From NCBI GenBank assembly GCA_015832175.1, contig WJXW01000004.1, forward strand, positions 3,906,001-3,970,000: DNA of 64,000 nucleotides. Direction: 5' to 3'. The notes under the pieces are model-generated. The model had not been told where the DNA came from and did not search any database. It was given only the letters and a program-made list of their open reading frames with translations. This document shows positions 49,558-61,599 of the stretch, one piece after another; the first letter of the stretch is position 1, and each line of letters opens with the position of its first letter. A program made the translations under genes and the position numbers. Origin of the DNA: Paraphaeosphaeria minitans. Its lineage: Eukaryota > Ascomycota > Dothideomycetes > Pleosporales > Didymosphaeriaceae.

Positions 49558-50178
49558 ATGTCACCCGACGCCCATACTCGCAACATGATTCTCTACGCCC
49601 AACCTGAAAACATGGACCTTTCATCGTCCACGGAATTCTGTCGCGGGAGCGAAACCTACCTGAACACTCAGCGTAACCGCAATTCGGCAGGCCGGATTCC
49701 GTCTTCCTCCTCTATGTTTTCCTTCTCATTTTCGTCCCCATTCTCCTCAGACCTTGCGCACGCAAGCTCAGATTCGCCCTTGCCCAGCAGCAAGCAGAAA
49801 AAGGTGCGTTTCGCCTATCCCGTTGTAACTGCCGTCTTCGAGCACAAGCCCAAGCCTGACGAAAAGAGGGTGCGCTTCGCGGTGCCACTGACCAACATTC
49901 CTCTGCGTAGTAAGGAGGAGCGTGTAGGGTTGCGATTACCAGGTACGTGCTATGATACAAACACTGGACCCATCTGCGATGACCGGTCAAGGCACTATAA
50001 TGGGATGTGCGTGTGTGACCAAATCGAGTTGGAGGAGTACGCGGAGTCTCCCGATGAGGATGCGGAGCCTGCAACGTTTAGGTATCATGGGCCTTTGTTC
50101 CATGACGATGACGACGGAATGTTCCAGCAACCGGCGCAGGACGCTTGTGAGGAAGCGGAGTATGGTCTAGCTATTTAG
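49558..50178 (+). CDS. Orphan protein with two RVxF-like motifs
   Basis: Single-exon frame of 206 residues; I recognise no family. The N-terminal 80 residues are Ser-rich. Two closely similar blocks, KKVRFAYPVV (residues 81-90) and KRVRFAVPLT (103-112), each contain a K/R-V-R-F core that fits the PP1-docking RVxF consensus. The second half has four cysteines (GTCYDTNTGPICDD and GMCVCDQ) and an acidic tail. There is no signal peptide or membrane segment. The start could be 49558 or the next Met at 49585. A length of 206 codons and the motif duplication make chance unlikely, but expression is unproven. A role as a phosphatase regulator or a histone-like basic peptide are both guesses. Confidence 0.55.
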   Translation: MSPDAHTRNMILYAQPENMDLSSSTEFCRGSETYLNTQRNRNSAGRIPSSSSMFSFSFSSPFSSDLAHASSDSPLPSSKQKKVRFAYPVVTAVFEHKPKPDEKRVRFAVPLTNIPLRSKEERVGLRLPGTCYDTNTGPICDDRSRHYNGMCVCDQIELEEYAESPDEDAEPATFRYHGPLFHDDDDGMFQQPAQDACEEAEYGLAI

Positions 50179-51715
50179 GTGAGCGGCAAGTGGCTGAAGG
50201 TTGCTTGGGCTAGGTATTCGAGAAGACTAATACATTGGCCCACCAAGATCAGATGATACTTGCAAACAATATTGAGTCAGTAGGAACTCAAAGAGAATCA
50301 ATCAACCGATAAACCAAACGAAGCAGACTCGTCCTACAATTCAAGTCCACTCTCGCCTCCTCGTACGGGTACCTTCTTTGCAGACCGCACCGCTAAAAGC
50401 ATCTTGCATATTAGTGATCAGCCCGCCAGTCTGCTAACCTTGCATATTTTGCCGTGCCCGGCTGTCGTCCTGTATCACGGAAGTGGCCACGACGAGACTC
50501 GAATCTGACCACCGCTTCAATAAGCAGGTCTGCATCAAGAGCTAGATGTTCGGAAAGCTGTCGGGACTACCATGTAGGATAATTGAGCCCTTTAATCGCC
50601 TCCTGCTTTACCAACTTGACAGTAAAGGTGTGCTCAGCTACCCAGATAGGGCTTCCGTGGGTGGGAGGAAGTATAGCATCATTCGAAGGTCGTGTCTTAT
50701 TTTTGCATTGTCGCTCATGTATTCTGTATGCACTGCTTTCTGGGGTAAGCTCAAATTGACATGCCGCGATGTTATATTAACTTTCCAGACGACTATGTTT
50801 ATCCATAACAGGCTCATTTTGGTAACTTCTGGACCTAGCCAGCACTGTGAATTGGGTGTTTAGAACGTAATCTAGCAATTATAATCTGGCTTTTCGGTTT
50901 TGCGGGTGACCTGGGGAGCAACCTAGTCAACGCTGTAGAAAGTAAAGTGTTTCATTGTGCAGCGTACTGAGCGTACTCGAGTGGAGTCTAGCACGTGTAG
51001 TAGGTAGGTAAATTGCATTCGGCCCGCTCGTCTCTTTTCATCCAATCAGACACTTGAACAACTCGAGGTAGACTGGCTACTTTCCCAAAGCGAACTTTTT
51101 GTTGGTGTTTCCATCTGGTCTTCTGAGTTATCTGAATGCGAGTATCTTGTCACTCGTTTTGGCTTAGTTTTGATCGACGCTGTCATATACTGCAACAGTC
51201 GCCTCGGCCTCGCCTGGGCATATTTGCCCGGAGAGCGGTGGTCACTTGGTCCTCTGTCGAGGTGGTGAAGATGGGAATTGGACAACCGAACGAGATGTAA
51301 CGCGTAATCTCCACGATCGAGAAGGATACGAGGAGATCAGGTAGGCCCACCAGAGACCCAAGTATGAAGATGAACGATTCGGGTATGAGCGAAAGCTTTG
51401 CGTGTACGACGTGATTTAGAAGAAGAGAGTCCTATAACCCAACTAGCTCAAAAACACCAGCAACATAAATAACAGAGCGCCGAGGCAGAGGCGCATCAAC
51501 GACAGCATATCAGACATGATGGTTGTCATACAGAGCGTAAACTAAGTGCCCATTTATTCCAAGAAAAAAGAGAAGAGACAACTGCGATGCCCAGTGGTAT
51601 ATAGCGTCCTTGTATTCAGACCGAACCCCCCCGAAGCAGACCGAACCCAATCCGATTGCCGCCAAACGCCAGCCACAAAATCATAAACCCCAGTCCCAGT
51701 CCAAGCCTTGTAGCT
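50179..51715. other. Gene-free 1.5 kb
   Basis: A 105-codon frame at 50546-50863 has no domain and is not supported. TAGGTAGGTA occurs near 51001. Otherwise nothing. Confidence 0.5.
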
Positions 51716-53124
51716 TTACGTCCTTAAAGTCGTCTTCCACCCGCTGCTCGAGCTCGCCAGCGTACCTTCCGTCGTTAACGTACTTGGCATGGTACTCCTC
51801 TCCGCCACCGTACTACTCCGCACCGTACTCTCCACGACCCCAATCTCTCCCCACTCCGCGTCACTGCCCCCTACACTCGTCATCTCCTCAACACCCTGCC
51901 CGCCCTCCACCGTCGTACTCTTAACCACCATCCCCCTCCCCTTCCCCCTCCTCCTCGCGCTCAAACCCCTAACATCAATCTCTCCGCGCCGCAACATCTC
52001 CTCCCTCCGATTAGCAATCACAAACAGCATCCGAAACGACCCAATACAGGCGACGACGATGGCGATGTTGGCTTCCGCGGCGCTCCAGACGAGCACCCAC
52101 GGAGAATCCATCTGCTTAGTTACACCGACGGTGGACAGCGCGGCGCGCACGATGGCGATGGTGATGGTGACGAGGACGAGGGAGAAGACGCCGCCGAGGG
52201 CGAGGGACTGGGCGCAGGGGATGCGGCTGCGCCAGAGGATGTTGAGCGGGATGGTCATGACTGTTGGGTGGCACGTTAGCTTGTTTTGCCTAAGATTTTT
52301 CTTCTTCTTCCACTTTCTGTTTCGCGTAGAGAAGAAGAGGGTTAGGGGTAGGTGGAACATACTCAGCACATCAGTCCCGACATCCAGCCCCACATTCACC
52401 TTCAAGTTGACAAAGCTCATGCTCTGCTCCGTGGTGCAATACGGCGTTGCAATCTGCTTGTACGTTCCGAAGCTGCACATGTACGGGTAGGTCGCGAAGG
52501 TGACTGCGTATGCCGCCACGGTGACCACTGTGACGCTCCACCAGTGCCACTTGATTCCTGTGATGAGTCGCGGGCCGAGCCGGTAGAAGAACAGCAGGAA
52601 GGACAGCTTCACGCTCCACAGGGACGTGTACATGAGCATGTAGCTGATGTTTGCACCGTAGGAGTAGCGGCGGATGTAGGTGAGGAGGGAGGGATGAAAT
52701 TCAGAAGGGTCAATGGGAGCGAAGGCGAGATCCATGGTCCAGTCTGTGGGGGTTAGGGTACGGTATGATATGAGGAAGGCGGTGTGGTGGGGAGTACACA
52801 CACATGGAGTCGACCATCCAGATGGCTACAGCGCCCATGGCGGCAGCGGAGAGCCAGGCGAACAGTGCGAGGAGGTCATCTGCAAAGAAGCGACCGAAAG
52901 TGCGCCAGCGGCTCCAGTAGCGGAGGGGGAGGAAGATGAAGGAGAGGCCTATCATGGACCATACAACTGGCTGAGGTTGGTAAGTCAAGTCCAGCCGAAG
53001 TACCGCGATTATTGGTGTGGCGTACGAGAAAGTCTTTTTGCTTTACGCGCATCGTATTGAAGCCGTACTCGCCCATACCAGTGTCTCCCCTAGATACAAC
53101 ATCTCCATAGTACTGTCCTCCCAT
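51716..53124 (-). CDS. Fungal rhodopsin-domain integral membrane protein
   Basis: Four exons on the minus strand, 53124-53047, 52970-52802, 52743-52363 and 52260-51716, give 390 residues. The protein starts MGGQYYGDVV, then has about seven membrane helices. Family features include VVWSMIGLSFIFLPLRYW, the DDLLALFAW segment, SLWSVKLSFLLFFYRLG and IPLNILWRSRI before the sixth helix, and two cysteines in the extracellular loop (YMCSFGTYK, TPYCTTEQS) that could form a disulfide. The C-terminal 120 residues are cytosolic, Ser/Thr-rich. These proteins (rhodopsin-like domain, including Pth11-related families) are abundant in filamentous ascomycetes; most have no known ligand. No CFEM domain is present. 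The 102-nt third intron is in frame and stop-free, so retention would add 34 residues. Confidence 0.85.
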
Positions 53125-54498
53125 TACTGACTGAATGAAAACGGAATGACGATATGATAGACGGCGGTCCCCCGGACGTCTTGAATTCGAGGAGTCGAAG
53201 ATCACGAAAGCCAACAGCGGCTGCGTCCGTTCACACGTCCAAAGGACGCCGCGTGTCCATCCGCGCGGAAGGCTATCTTCGACGCCATGATATAGGACTC
53301 GCGCTAAAACCATCCAGTGACGGCAACTGGCCACATCTTGCTGACTTGGCGCACGTGCGTGATCCTTTGGGGTGCGCACAGACGGTCAGGCCAATCTCCT
53401 GAGCACGGGCGACAACATTAGTGTAGCGGTAGCGGTACCCTTTGTATGGGAATAAGTGTTTGCTGATCGGCAAAGTCGCAAGCTTGATCTGTGACCGGTT
53501 GTACAGGTGGTACCTAAGGAAGGCCGTCGGGATGGCATCGCGTCCGTATATAAAAGTCATGTGGTTGTAGGTAATGGTGAGGTGGGACGAAGTATACGTA
53601 TTTCATTCTTCGATGCTCTCGTATACACGGAATGATCCTCAACGAAGGATAGACATGGTACTCATAGTGGCTAATGCCGCGACAAGAGTGTATTATAGCA
53701 CGGGGTCTTCTGAGTCCGCGGAGCAAAGCCGAAGGATTCAGCGTAATGCATAATCCACGCTGCGGGGATTATCGAGGGCCGGAGTAAGCAGTCCCAGATG
53801 CCATAGGTAGGACCTTGATACAGAGCGCAAAGGTATCACTTCGCGCATGGATTAACGAAAATGGAATGCAGCGTGGAAAGCCAAGGCCCGATGGGTTGAG
53901 CAAAATTCCCTCGAGTCCGACAGTGCTCTGTCAAGTGTCCAAAGTGACATAGCGGCTGTCGAACGGTGAGTGTCCCGCAGAACGCAAAGCCAGGACCTGC
54001 ACCCGAACATTACCTATAGTTGGCTGAGTCTGACCTGCAATTCTCGGCGAAAAGTTTGCATTGCTTTCACTGTGAGTCAGGCGAGCCCGCCTGTCGTTCT
54101 CTTCGTTTTAGAGGTGGGTATCAACTTCGAAAGACCCGTCATGGTTAACCTTGACGTTCCCAGTTCCACATGACTCTCGTCTTCCCCAGCATCGTGCCAA
54201 GGATCGCCTATCCTTGTAGGTACCTAAAGCCATGTGGTTTTCGGCTAGGCCCCAGGACAACAGCCACCAACACGTCCGTACCCCTACCCCCTTTCCCACT
54301 CGGAATGGAGATGTTCGAGCGCAAGACCTTCCGCTGGGTTCGAGCCGAGGCACGCTGTCCCATAGAGAAGGCGATTGTGGAGGCTAGCAAGAGAAGTGCG
54401 TGCGTAGATGAAGTGACTTCATTTCGGTGGTTGAACATAACGGGTATCATACCTAGACGCCATTGACAATGCTTGCGCAGTCGCGATGCATCCACCTC
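53125..54498. other. Gene-free 1.4 kb
   Basis: Promoter of the rhodopsin-domain gene on the left and 3' flank of CDC23 on the right. No gene supported. Confidence 0.5.
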
Positions 54499-56538
54499 TC
54501 AAGGTGTTTCCAACTCATCGTGCTTTCCTCTTTCCATCCTGGCGCGTATATCTCTGACAAGCGCCTTCGCGTCCTCAACCTCCACGCCGTCCTGGCATAG
54601 CTCGTTCGCGAGCTCCATGGCTCTCTGGTACACGCCGCGCATGTACTCCCAGCGCGCTAGCCACAGCCGCGCTTTGCTCGTCGTAGCCGTGACGCCTACG
54701 CCGTTACCCGCATCAGGATTCGACTCATCTTTATCGGGTCCTTCCTCCTGTGCAAGAACAAGCTCCATGTATGCAGCACACTCCTGCATGTCGTGAAGGC
54801 GCTCGTACAGCAACGCGATCTGATAGAGAACCTCGGGGTCGAGGATTCCCCCGCCAAGTGCAGACACCTCGCCAGAGCCAAAAGACGAGCCCGCACCTGC
54901 CTCGTAGTACGATCCAGCTACCAGGGCGCGCTTGTACGCCCGGATGCCGTTTGTGATTTTGCCCACTTTGCCGAAACATTGCCCAACGGCCATCCACATC
55001 TTTGGGTCGAATGGACGCAGGGCCGTGGCGCGCTGGTGGTAAAAGATGGCATACGAGTGCATTTCCAGTAACTCATAGGTGTGGCCCAGGCCGTACCAGG
55101 CGCGGTAGTCTTTGCGATTGACATCCACAGCACGTCTATAGGAATCGATAGCGGCGTGGGTGTTCTTCATCTCGACAAATTCGTGACCCATCAACGTCCA
55201 TGCCGATAGGAAGCTTCTGTCGAGGACCAAGGCTCGCCTGAAATACATGACAGCTTTCTCGTGGTCCGATTTGAGGGAGTAGTAGTTCCCAATCACACAG
55301 CAGGTTTCTGGTCGAAATTTGTCCGTGTTGGAGGCAAGCTGAGCCAAGAATGCGAGTTTAGGTCGGTTGCTCATGACATATAGGATGTTGGAGTAATTGT
55401 CGAGATGATCCAGACGGTGTGGTTCAGCCAGCAGTATGTCCGAAAAGACCTTTTCCGCGTGGTCAAAGTCTTTGGTATGGTAGTACAACAGCCCGCGTTG
55501 CGATTGGAGAAAAGCGGACGTCGGGAAGATGTTGAGTATAGTGGTTAGAGAATCATGGACCTGTTCGTCGGCACGATAGAGTTCCTGCGAGGCGGTCACG
55601 TGGAAAATGAAGGCCATGAGATTCTGGGGCAGGCGCGGGACAATGTCGTCGAGCTGGCAAAGCTTAGCTCCGATATTGTTCCAATTGCTTGGTGCTTACC
55701 TCTTCGGCGGTTCCCAGGAGGCCGGCGAGCTCTTGCCAGGCTGCCCAATTGAACGTGTAGTGGGTCACGCTTTGGATGAAGTAGTCCTTGGCGAGGCTCT
55801 CGTTCTTGCCCTTGGCCAAGACGATGCCGTACAAGTACTCGAGCCAGCCCTGCGGCTGCCTGGCGCTCGAAGGAAGGTTGCTGAACCAGTCCTCCAGTAC
55901 GATGGAGATGCCCTGCAGCTCTTTGTTCGCCACACCGCCGTCGCGTGGGCCCAGGATGACCTCGCTGTCCTCGTTCACGCGCCGCTCGCCGGCGAGATAC
56001 TTTGCGTACAGCGCCAGGAACAGCGACTTTTGGCTGAGCGCGTGCACCCACCCGCTGGAGCTCTTGGTCTTGGTGGGCGTGCCCTGCCTGGCTTTGCCTT
56101 TGGCTTTCGATTTGGCCGAGGGCGGGGCGGTGGCGACGACGGAGGCTTTGGGCAGGGCGCTGGGGAGGAAGACGGCGGCACAGCGATCGTACTCACGGCA
56201 GTCGAAGAAGGACTTGGCCAGGAGGTACTTGTGGGTGTCGCGGGCTTCGAGGCGCACTTCGGTCGCGTCTCGAGGCACGGCGTTGGGCGTCTGAGGCGGC
56301 GCGTCCGACATGGGCGAGTCCACGTCGGTGAGGCCATCGTTGTCGCCCGATTCCGACCCGGGGAATGAATCGAGGAGCTCTGCAGCCCTGGTGGGCATCA
56401 GTACAGTCAATGGCCATGGGGACTTGGCCCGGCGTACCACTTCGCCGCCTGGTAGAGGCCGCGGTCGGAGCAGCACGTCACGGCGTCCTGCAGCTGCGTC
56501 TTCAGCTGCGCCGTCTCGGCCTGCGAAAGCGAGCCCAT
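54499..56538 (-). CDS. cdc23: Anaphase-promoting complex subunit 8 (Cdc23)
   Basis: Three exons on the minus strand, 56538-56438, 56387-55700 and 55653-54499, give 647 residues; introns are 50 and 46 nt. The N-terminus reads DAVTCCSDRGLYQAAKWAAE after the first splice, matching Cdc23. The linker 100-180 is Lys/Ser-rich. TPR repeats fill residues 270-560, for example AEKVFSDILLAEPHRLDHLD, PETCCVIGNYYSLKSDHEKA and AWTLMGHEFVEMKNTHAAID. LDDIVPRLPQNLMAFIFHV, which begins the third exon, is characteristic. Cdc23 is a scaffold TPR subunit of the APC/C ubiquitin ligase in the nucleus. It diverges from the FPP synthase gene across only 270 bp. Confidence 0.94.
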
Positions 56539-56808
56539 TGCAAAGTAGTTATTGTCGCATGCGGCGCGTCTCAGTGCATGCGGACGCGGGTTTGCACAAG
56601 TCGAGCAACGCCGACGCGTGTCGTGATGCTTGGCTTCGCGTTCGGCATGTGCCTGTTTAGGACGTGGGGCACCAAACAACGCCGGGGAAGGAACAACCTT
56701 GGACCGCCCCCGCCAAATTTCCTCGTCGTCTTGACCCCTTCCACCCGCCTCTCCGCCCTGCCTTTCAAGACATCTTCATACGATTCTGTATACATCACTC
56801 TCCTCAAG
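56539..56808. promoter_or_regulatory. Divergent promoter, CDC23 and FPP synthase
   Basis: 270 bp between two outward start codons. CT-rich sequence before 56809 on the plus strand is probably the leader of the FPP synthase gene. Confidence 0.6.
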
Positions 56809-57920
56809 ATGCCGACTACCCTGAAAGAGTTTGAGAGCGTGTGGCCACGCATTGCCGCCGACGTTGCTGAGCATGCCAAAAGCTACAAGCTGCCTCAGCA
56901 GCCCCTTGATTGGTTCAAAGAGGTACCTACTTGCACACCTGCACCTGCGGCTCAGATCCCGTGACCTGCGTAGCTTACACGTGCCTCCAGTCGCTCGACT
57001 ACAACACTGTGGGCGGAAAATGCAACCGCGGCATGTCCGTCGTCGACACGGCGTCCATCCTGATCAACAAGCCCCTGGACCCCTCGTCCGAGGACTACTT
57101 CCAGGCTGCTCTTCTCGGGTGGATGATTGAGCTCCTCCAGGCCTTCTTCCTCGTCTCGGACGACATCATGGATGCTTCCAAGACGCGCCGCGGACAGCCC
57201 TGCTGGTACCTCAAGCCCGGCGTCGGCATGGTTGCCATCAACGATGCTTTCATGCTTGAGTCTGCCATATATGTTCTCCTCAAGAAGCACTTCCGCCAGC
57301 ATAAGAGCTACGTTGACATGATCGAACTCTTCCACGAAGTCAGCTTCCAGACGGAGCTGGGCCAGCAATGTGACTTGTTGACTGCTCCTGAGGACCACGT
57401 CGATCTCGACAACTTCAGCCTCGACAAGTTCTCCTTCATTGTCATCTTCAAGACCGCTTACTATTCATTCTACCTCCCTGTTGCCCTTGCCCTGCACTAC
57501 ATGGGCGCAGCCACCCCTAAGAATCTCCAAACCTCCCTGGACATCCTGATCCCTATGGGCGAGTACTTCCAGGCCCAGGATGACTACCTGGATGCCTTCG
57601 CCGACTCTGAGGTTCTCGGTAAGATTGGCACCGATATCCAAGACAACAAGTGCTCGTGGGTCGTCAACCAAGCTCTGAAGAAGGTGACTCCAGAGCAGCG
57701 AAAGGTGCTCGAGGAGAACTACGGCCGCAAGGATGCCCAAAAGGAGGCCAAGGTCAAGGAGCTCTACCACGAATTGAAGCTGGCCGAGTTCTACCAACAG
57801 TGGGAAGAAGAGCGCGTCGCTGATCTGAGGTCCAAGATCGCGCAGGTGGACGAGAGCGAGGGCTTGAAGAAGGAGGTCTTTGAAGCCTTCCTCCGAAAAA
57901 TTTACAAGCGCAGCAAATAG
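56809..57920 (+). CDS. erg20: Farnesyl pyrophosphate synthase
   Basis: Two exons, 56809-56922 and 56991-57920, with a 68-nt intron, give 347 residues, the usual length. The N-terminal exon reads [14 protein letters not shown]. The first aspartate-rich motif is DDIMD at residues 95-99, with the following RRG and the aromatic pair AFF just before it that limits chain length. The second is DDYLD at 235-239. [20 protein letters not shown] is conserved. The enzyme condenses IPP with DMAPP and then GPP to give FPP for sterols, dolichol, ubiquinone and prenylation, in the cytosol. The C-terminus (KIYKRSK) is the normal family ending. Confidence 0.97.
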
Positions 57921-58408
57921 GCGCAGCGCCTACCGCCATACGATACCCGACCTGATTGATGATTTACGATAGATGGCAATATACACAGCATACGCAAATA
58001 TAATAATACCGCTACCCTTGCCAACGCCAGAACTACTTCGTTTCTGAGCGCTTGATCATAGCAGCAATTGTAGCCATCCGTGTAGCGCAACTGGGAACAC
58101 GGCGCGCACCACCAGCGTATGGCGCGCAACGTCCAATCACCCAAGCCTTCAACTACCTCCACACTTGCTCCAAACGATGATTTGCAAATCTAGCAGACAA
58201 CCCGCTGTGCGCTCTGCAGCGTCTGACGTCTGCTCCGCCAATGGGACGCGCTCATTTTCCGATGATGCGCGGCCACCATCGAGGTGCTCAATGGCCACAC
58301 CACACATCGAGACCATATAAAATGTAGCCTTCGAATTTTGCGCTTTTGATGAGCTTCTGCACTCTCTATCCTGCGGTGTATCGTATATTCTCCTCCTTGC
58401 AAGACAAC
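57921..58408. promoter_or_regulatory. 3' flank of FPP synthase and promoter of the CobW gene
   Basis: A TATAAAA box at 58316-58322 lies 87 bases upstream of the next start codon. No gene supported. Confidence 0.6.
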
Positions 58409-60231
58409 ATGGCTGCGTCAGAGCGGAAAGTACTCAGGGTGGTGGAGAAGAAGAAGCCGCTTCCTGTGACGGTGCTATCAGGCTTTCTCGTGAGTAAAAT
58501 AGATTACGTGAATCTTCAAAAGAAAAGAGTTTAGAGATAAAGAACCAACAACAGGGCAACAGGGCAGCGGAAAGACGACGCTACTACGACATATTCTTCA
58601 GTCACCCGATCACGGCCTGCGCATCGCCGTCATAGTGAACGATATGGCGGCCGTGAACGTCGACGGCAACCTCATCGCCCGAGGACCTAATTCCTCGAGG
58701 TCTAGGAGCGGTGAGGATGTCAAACAGCGCGTCGTCAAGGAGAAAGTCATTCAGATGCAGAACGGTTGCATCTGTTGTACTTTGCGGGAGGATTTACTTA
58801 CCGAGCTCGCGCGCCTGGCGTGGGGCGAGCAGGGCTTTGACCATGTGGTCATCGAAAGCTCTGGCATCAGCGAGCCGCAACAGGTTGCAGAGACGTTCAC
58901 AGCGGAGCTGACAGAAGCGATGGTAGACGCAGAAGGAATGGAGACGGAAGAGCGCGAGACCTTTTTGCAGGTGTACGTTCCACATTACCTTGCGCTCCCT
59001 CCACGGGCATTTCTCTGACCACGCGCAGGGCTAAAATTGGTGGCCTCAAGTCCATCGCCACCGTCGACACCATGGTCACCGTCGTCGACGCCTTCCGCTT
59101 TTTCGCAGAGTTCGACACCGCCGAGTTCCTGCAGGACCGCTTCGGCAAAGATGATGTACCCGAGGAAGACCAGCGCACCATCTCCGACTTGTTCGCCGAC
59201 CAGCTCGAGTTCGCCAACGTTGTCATTGTGAACAAGGTCGACATGGTGGACCGCAAGACGCTGGGTCGCGTGCGTGCGTACGTCAAGACTCTTAATCCCA
59301 CGGCGAAAATCATCGAGACCAAGTTCTCGAAAGTCAACGTGAAAGAGATGCTGAACACGGGGCGGTTCGACTTTGCAGAGGCGGTTGCGAGTCCTGGGTG
59401 GTTGAGAAGCTTGCACGAGATGACTGTGATGGATGTACATGGAAAAAAGCGCGTGGCGCCAAAGCCGGAGACCCTCGAGTGAGATTCACGTTGCACAAAT
59501 TCGTTGGCACATGATTCTAACAAGTCGTCATCAGATACGGCATCGGCAGCTTCGTATACCGCGCTCGAAGACCCTTCGATCCGATCAAGCTATACCGCGC
59601 ATTGGAAGGCAAGTTCATCCTACTCCAGGACGAAGCCGACGAAAATGAGGACGAAGACATGAGCGACGACGCAGACGAAGGCAGCAGCAACGCCGAACAC
59701 TCAGACAGCGCCAGCGAAGACAGTGACGACCAGCCCGCCATGAACCCCAGCGAAATCCTCGCCAACAAGAAAGCCTGCCCGCTCTTCCGAGGCCTCCACC
59801 GCAGCAAGGGTATCTTCTGGCTCGCGACGCGCCCCAGCCAGATGGGCTCATGGAGCACCGCCGGTGCGATGCTGACACTTGGCTCTGAAATGCCATGGTT
59901 CTGCACCGTGTCTGAGGACGAGTGGATGGCTGACGTGGACACGTTGAAGAACATCAAAGCGGACTTTGAAGGCGAGTGGGGTGATCGCCGGCAGGAGCTC
60001 GTGCTCATTGGGGAGCAGCTGGACACGGAGGGACTGACGAAGATACTGGATGGGTGTTTGCTGAGTCGGGCGGAGATGCGCAAGTGGGAGGGCGTGATGC
60101 ACGATAATAAGCTGAGTGACGAACAGAAGGGAGAGAAGCTGCAGGACATCTGGGACGACAGCTATTGGGCCGAGTGGGGAGCGGCGGAGGATGAAGAGCT
60201 TGATCACGCTGGTCATAATCATGCGCACTGA
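58409..60231 (+). CDS. CobW/COG0523 GTPase, ZNG1-like zinc metallochaperone
   Basis: Four exons, 58409-58489, 58563-58972, 59029-59478 and 59535-60231, give 545 residues. The P-loop GFLGSGKTT (25-33) spans the first intron. The metal-binding CxCC motif is Cys96-Ile-Cys98-Cys99 ([11 protein letters not shown]). Guanine specificity is seen in [10 protein letters not shown]. The C-terminal CobW domain ([23 protein letters not shown]) is split by an acidic Ser-rich insert. The protein ends DHAGHNHAH, a likely metal-binding tail. ZNG1 proteins use GTP to hand zinc to methionine aminopeptidase 1; assignment to that subgroup is inferred. For exon 2 I used the acceptor and donor that keep GSGKTT and AKIGGL in frame; both sites have nearby decoys. 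Confidence 0.88.
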
Positions 60232-61599
60232 CGAGAGAAATGGCAAGATGCATATTTTATCATCTGTTGAAACCTTGAATTGGAGTAGAACCATTCGTGG
60301 CCAGGATGCATAGTCATGTGGCCTGCTCGTTTCTAGGTATGTCAAACGCGTGGTTCCGGCTTCGCGGTCTTGTCTTCGCCAGAACTCCAGGATGACCTTG
60401 GGATGACTGCTAGCAAAGCATTATAGCGCGCCGCCAAACAAGTATTCGCGTAGTCGGGTGTTAGCCTTGACCGAGCGGCACCATGCCCATCTTAGCAGAA
60501 GTGTGCTGAATCAAGTCACAGTTGCGGCAAATATAAGAGAAGACTTCCGGTACGTCAATGACTGCTGCTCGGAAACACATTCGGAAGGAGGATAGAAAAA
60601 ACAAGCAGGTGATCGATGGTTGGAGGTGGAATATGTCATGTGGGTGAACGCTAGTGGGAACCTATGGCAAAGATGGACGTACGATCTGCATGAAGGCCGG
60701 AAATTGAGCAAACCGATGCTTTGGAGTCGATGCTTGGGAGTTCGTATGCAAGCGGCGGCGGGCACAAAATTTGATTAGTCGAGTTGCTACGCCGCACCTT
60801 TGTGCGTTGTCTCCAGTCGACTACCTAGATGGACCTTGACTATAGCGAGGATAGAGAGGTGAGCTTACAGAATATCCTTTTACTCCACGACAACAAAGGG
60901 AAGTCACAATAACCTGCGCATAGGAATTCGACACAGGGGAACAGCAATGCATGGAAGCAGAGAGTGCAGCTTGACTTCGGTCTGCGACGTCTACATCGTA
61001 AAACACACTCCCATCCACCGACATGCTCGCCGTCGCGACATTTGTGCCTGACGTACATGCCTGTTCCTGATCTCCACATCTACGAGCTAAAAATCGCACT
61101 CAATTGGTGTTCCGCATGAACGGAGGAGTGTGACGAGTTTGGCGCGACCAATCGCAAGACACAGTCATCACAAACATGGGCGCGTAACGCATACCCACCC
61201 CTACTTACCCACGGCTGGTTGGCCGTGCGGCACGACCAATCTCAACACCATTCACTACGGGTGATGGACATCTATACTCATCTGACTGAGCACAGCTTCT
61301 AGGGATACGCACGGCCACGATGTATAAGAACTGGGGCGACATGGGCATCATAGCTTTGTGAGTACCTAATTCCGCCGCACCCCCCCCCCTTGCGCTACCT
61401 ACGCCTCATCGAATTACCTACGGCCCACGGGATCTGCGCATGTTCACGCATTGGCATTTGTTTCTGCATCACAACTCATCCGCCCGGGCCGTCGCGACCT
61501 GGCGGCCGCCCCAACCCGTCTATAAAAGCACATCTTCCGTCGCTGCCCATCGTCCGCATGAGCAAGCAAGCAAGTTACACCTTTGCGCAGACGTTCAAG
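60232..61599. other. Gene-free 1.4 kb with TATA box at its end
   Basis: No gene supported. A run of ten C occurs near 61380. Promoter of the cysteine-rich secreted protein gene at the right end. Confidence 0.55.
61522..61528 (+). promoter_or_regulatory. TATA box of the secreted protein gene
   Basis: TATAAAA 72 bases before the ATG at 61600. It makes the upstream in-frame ATG at 61558 fall close to the expected transcription start, which supports starting at 61600. Confidence 0.65.

Noticed and set aside
54335..54350. GGGTTCGAGCC, resembling a tRNA B box
   Set aside because: No A box or acceptor stem of tRNA form around it. Similar strings near 7564 and 15421 fail for the same reason.
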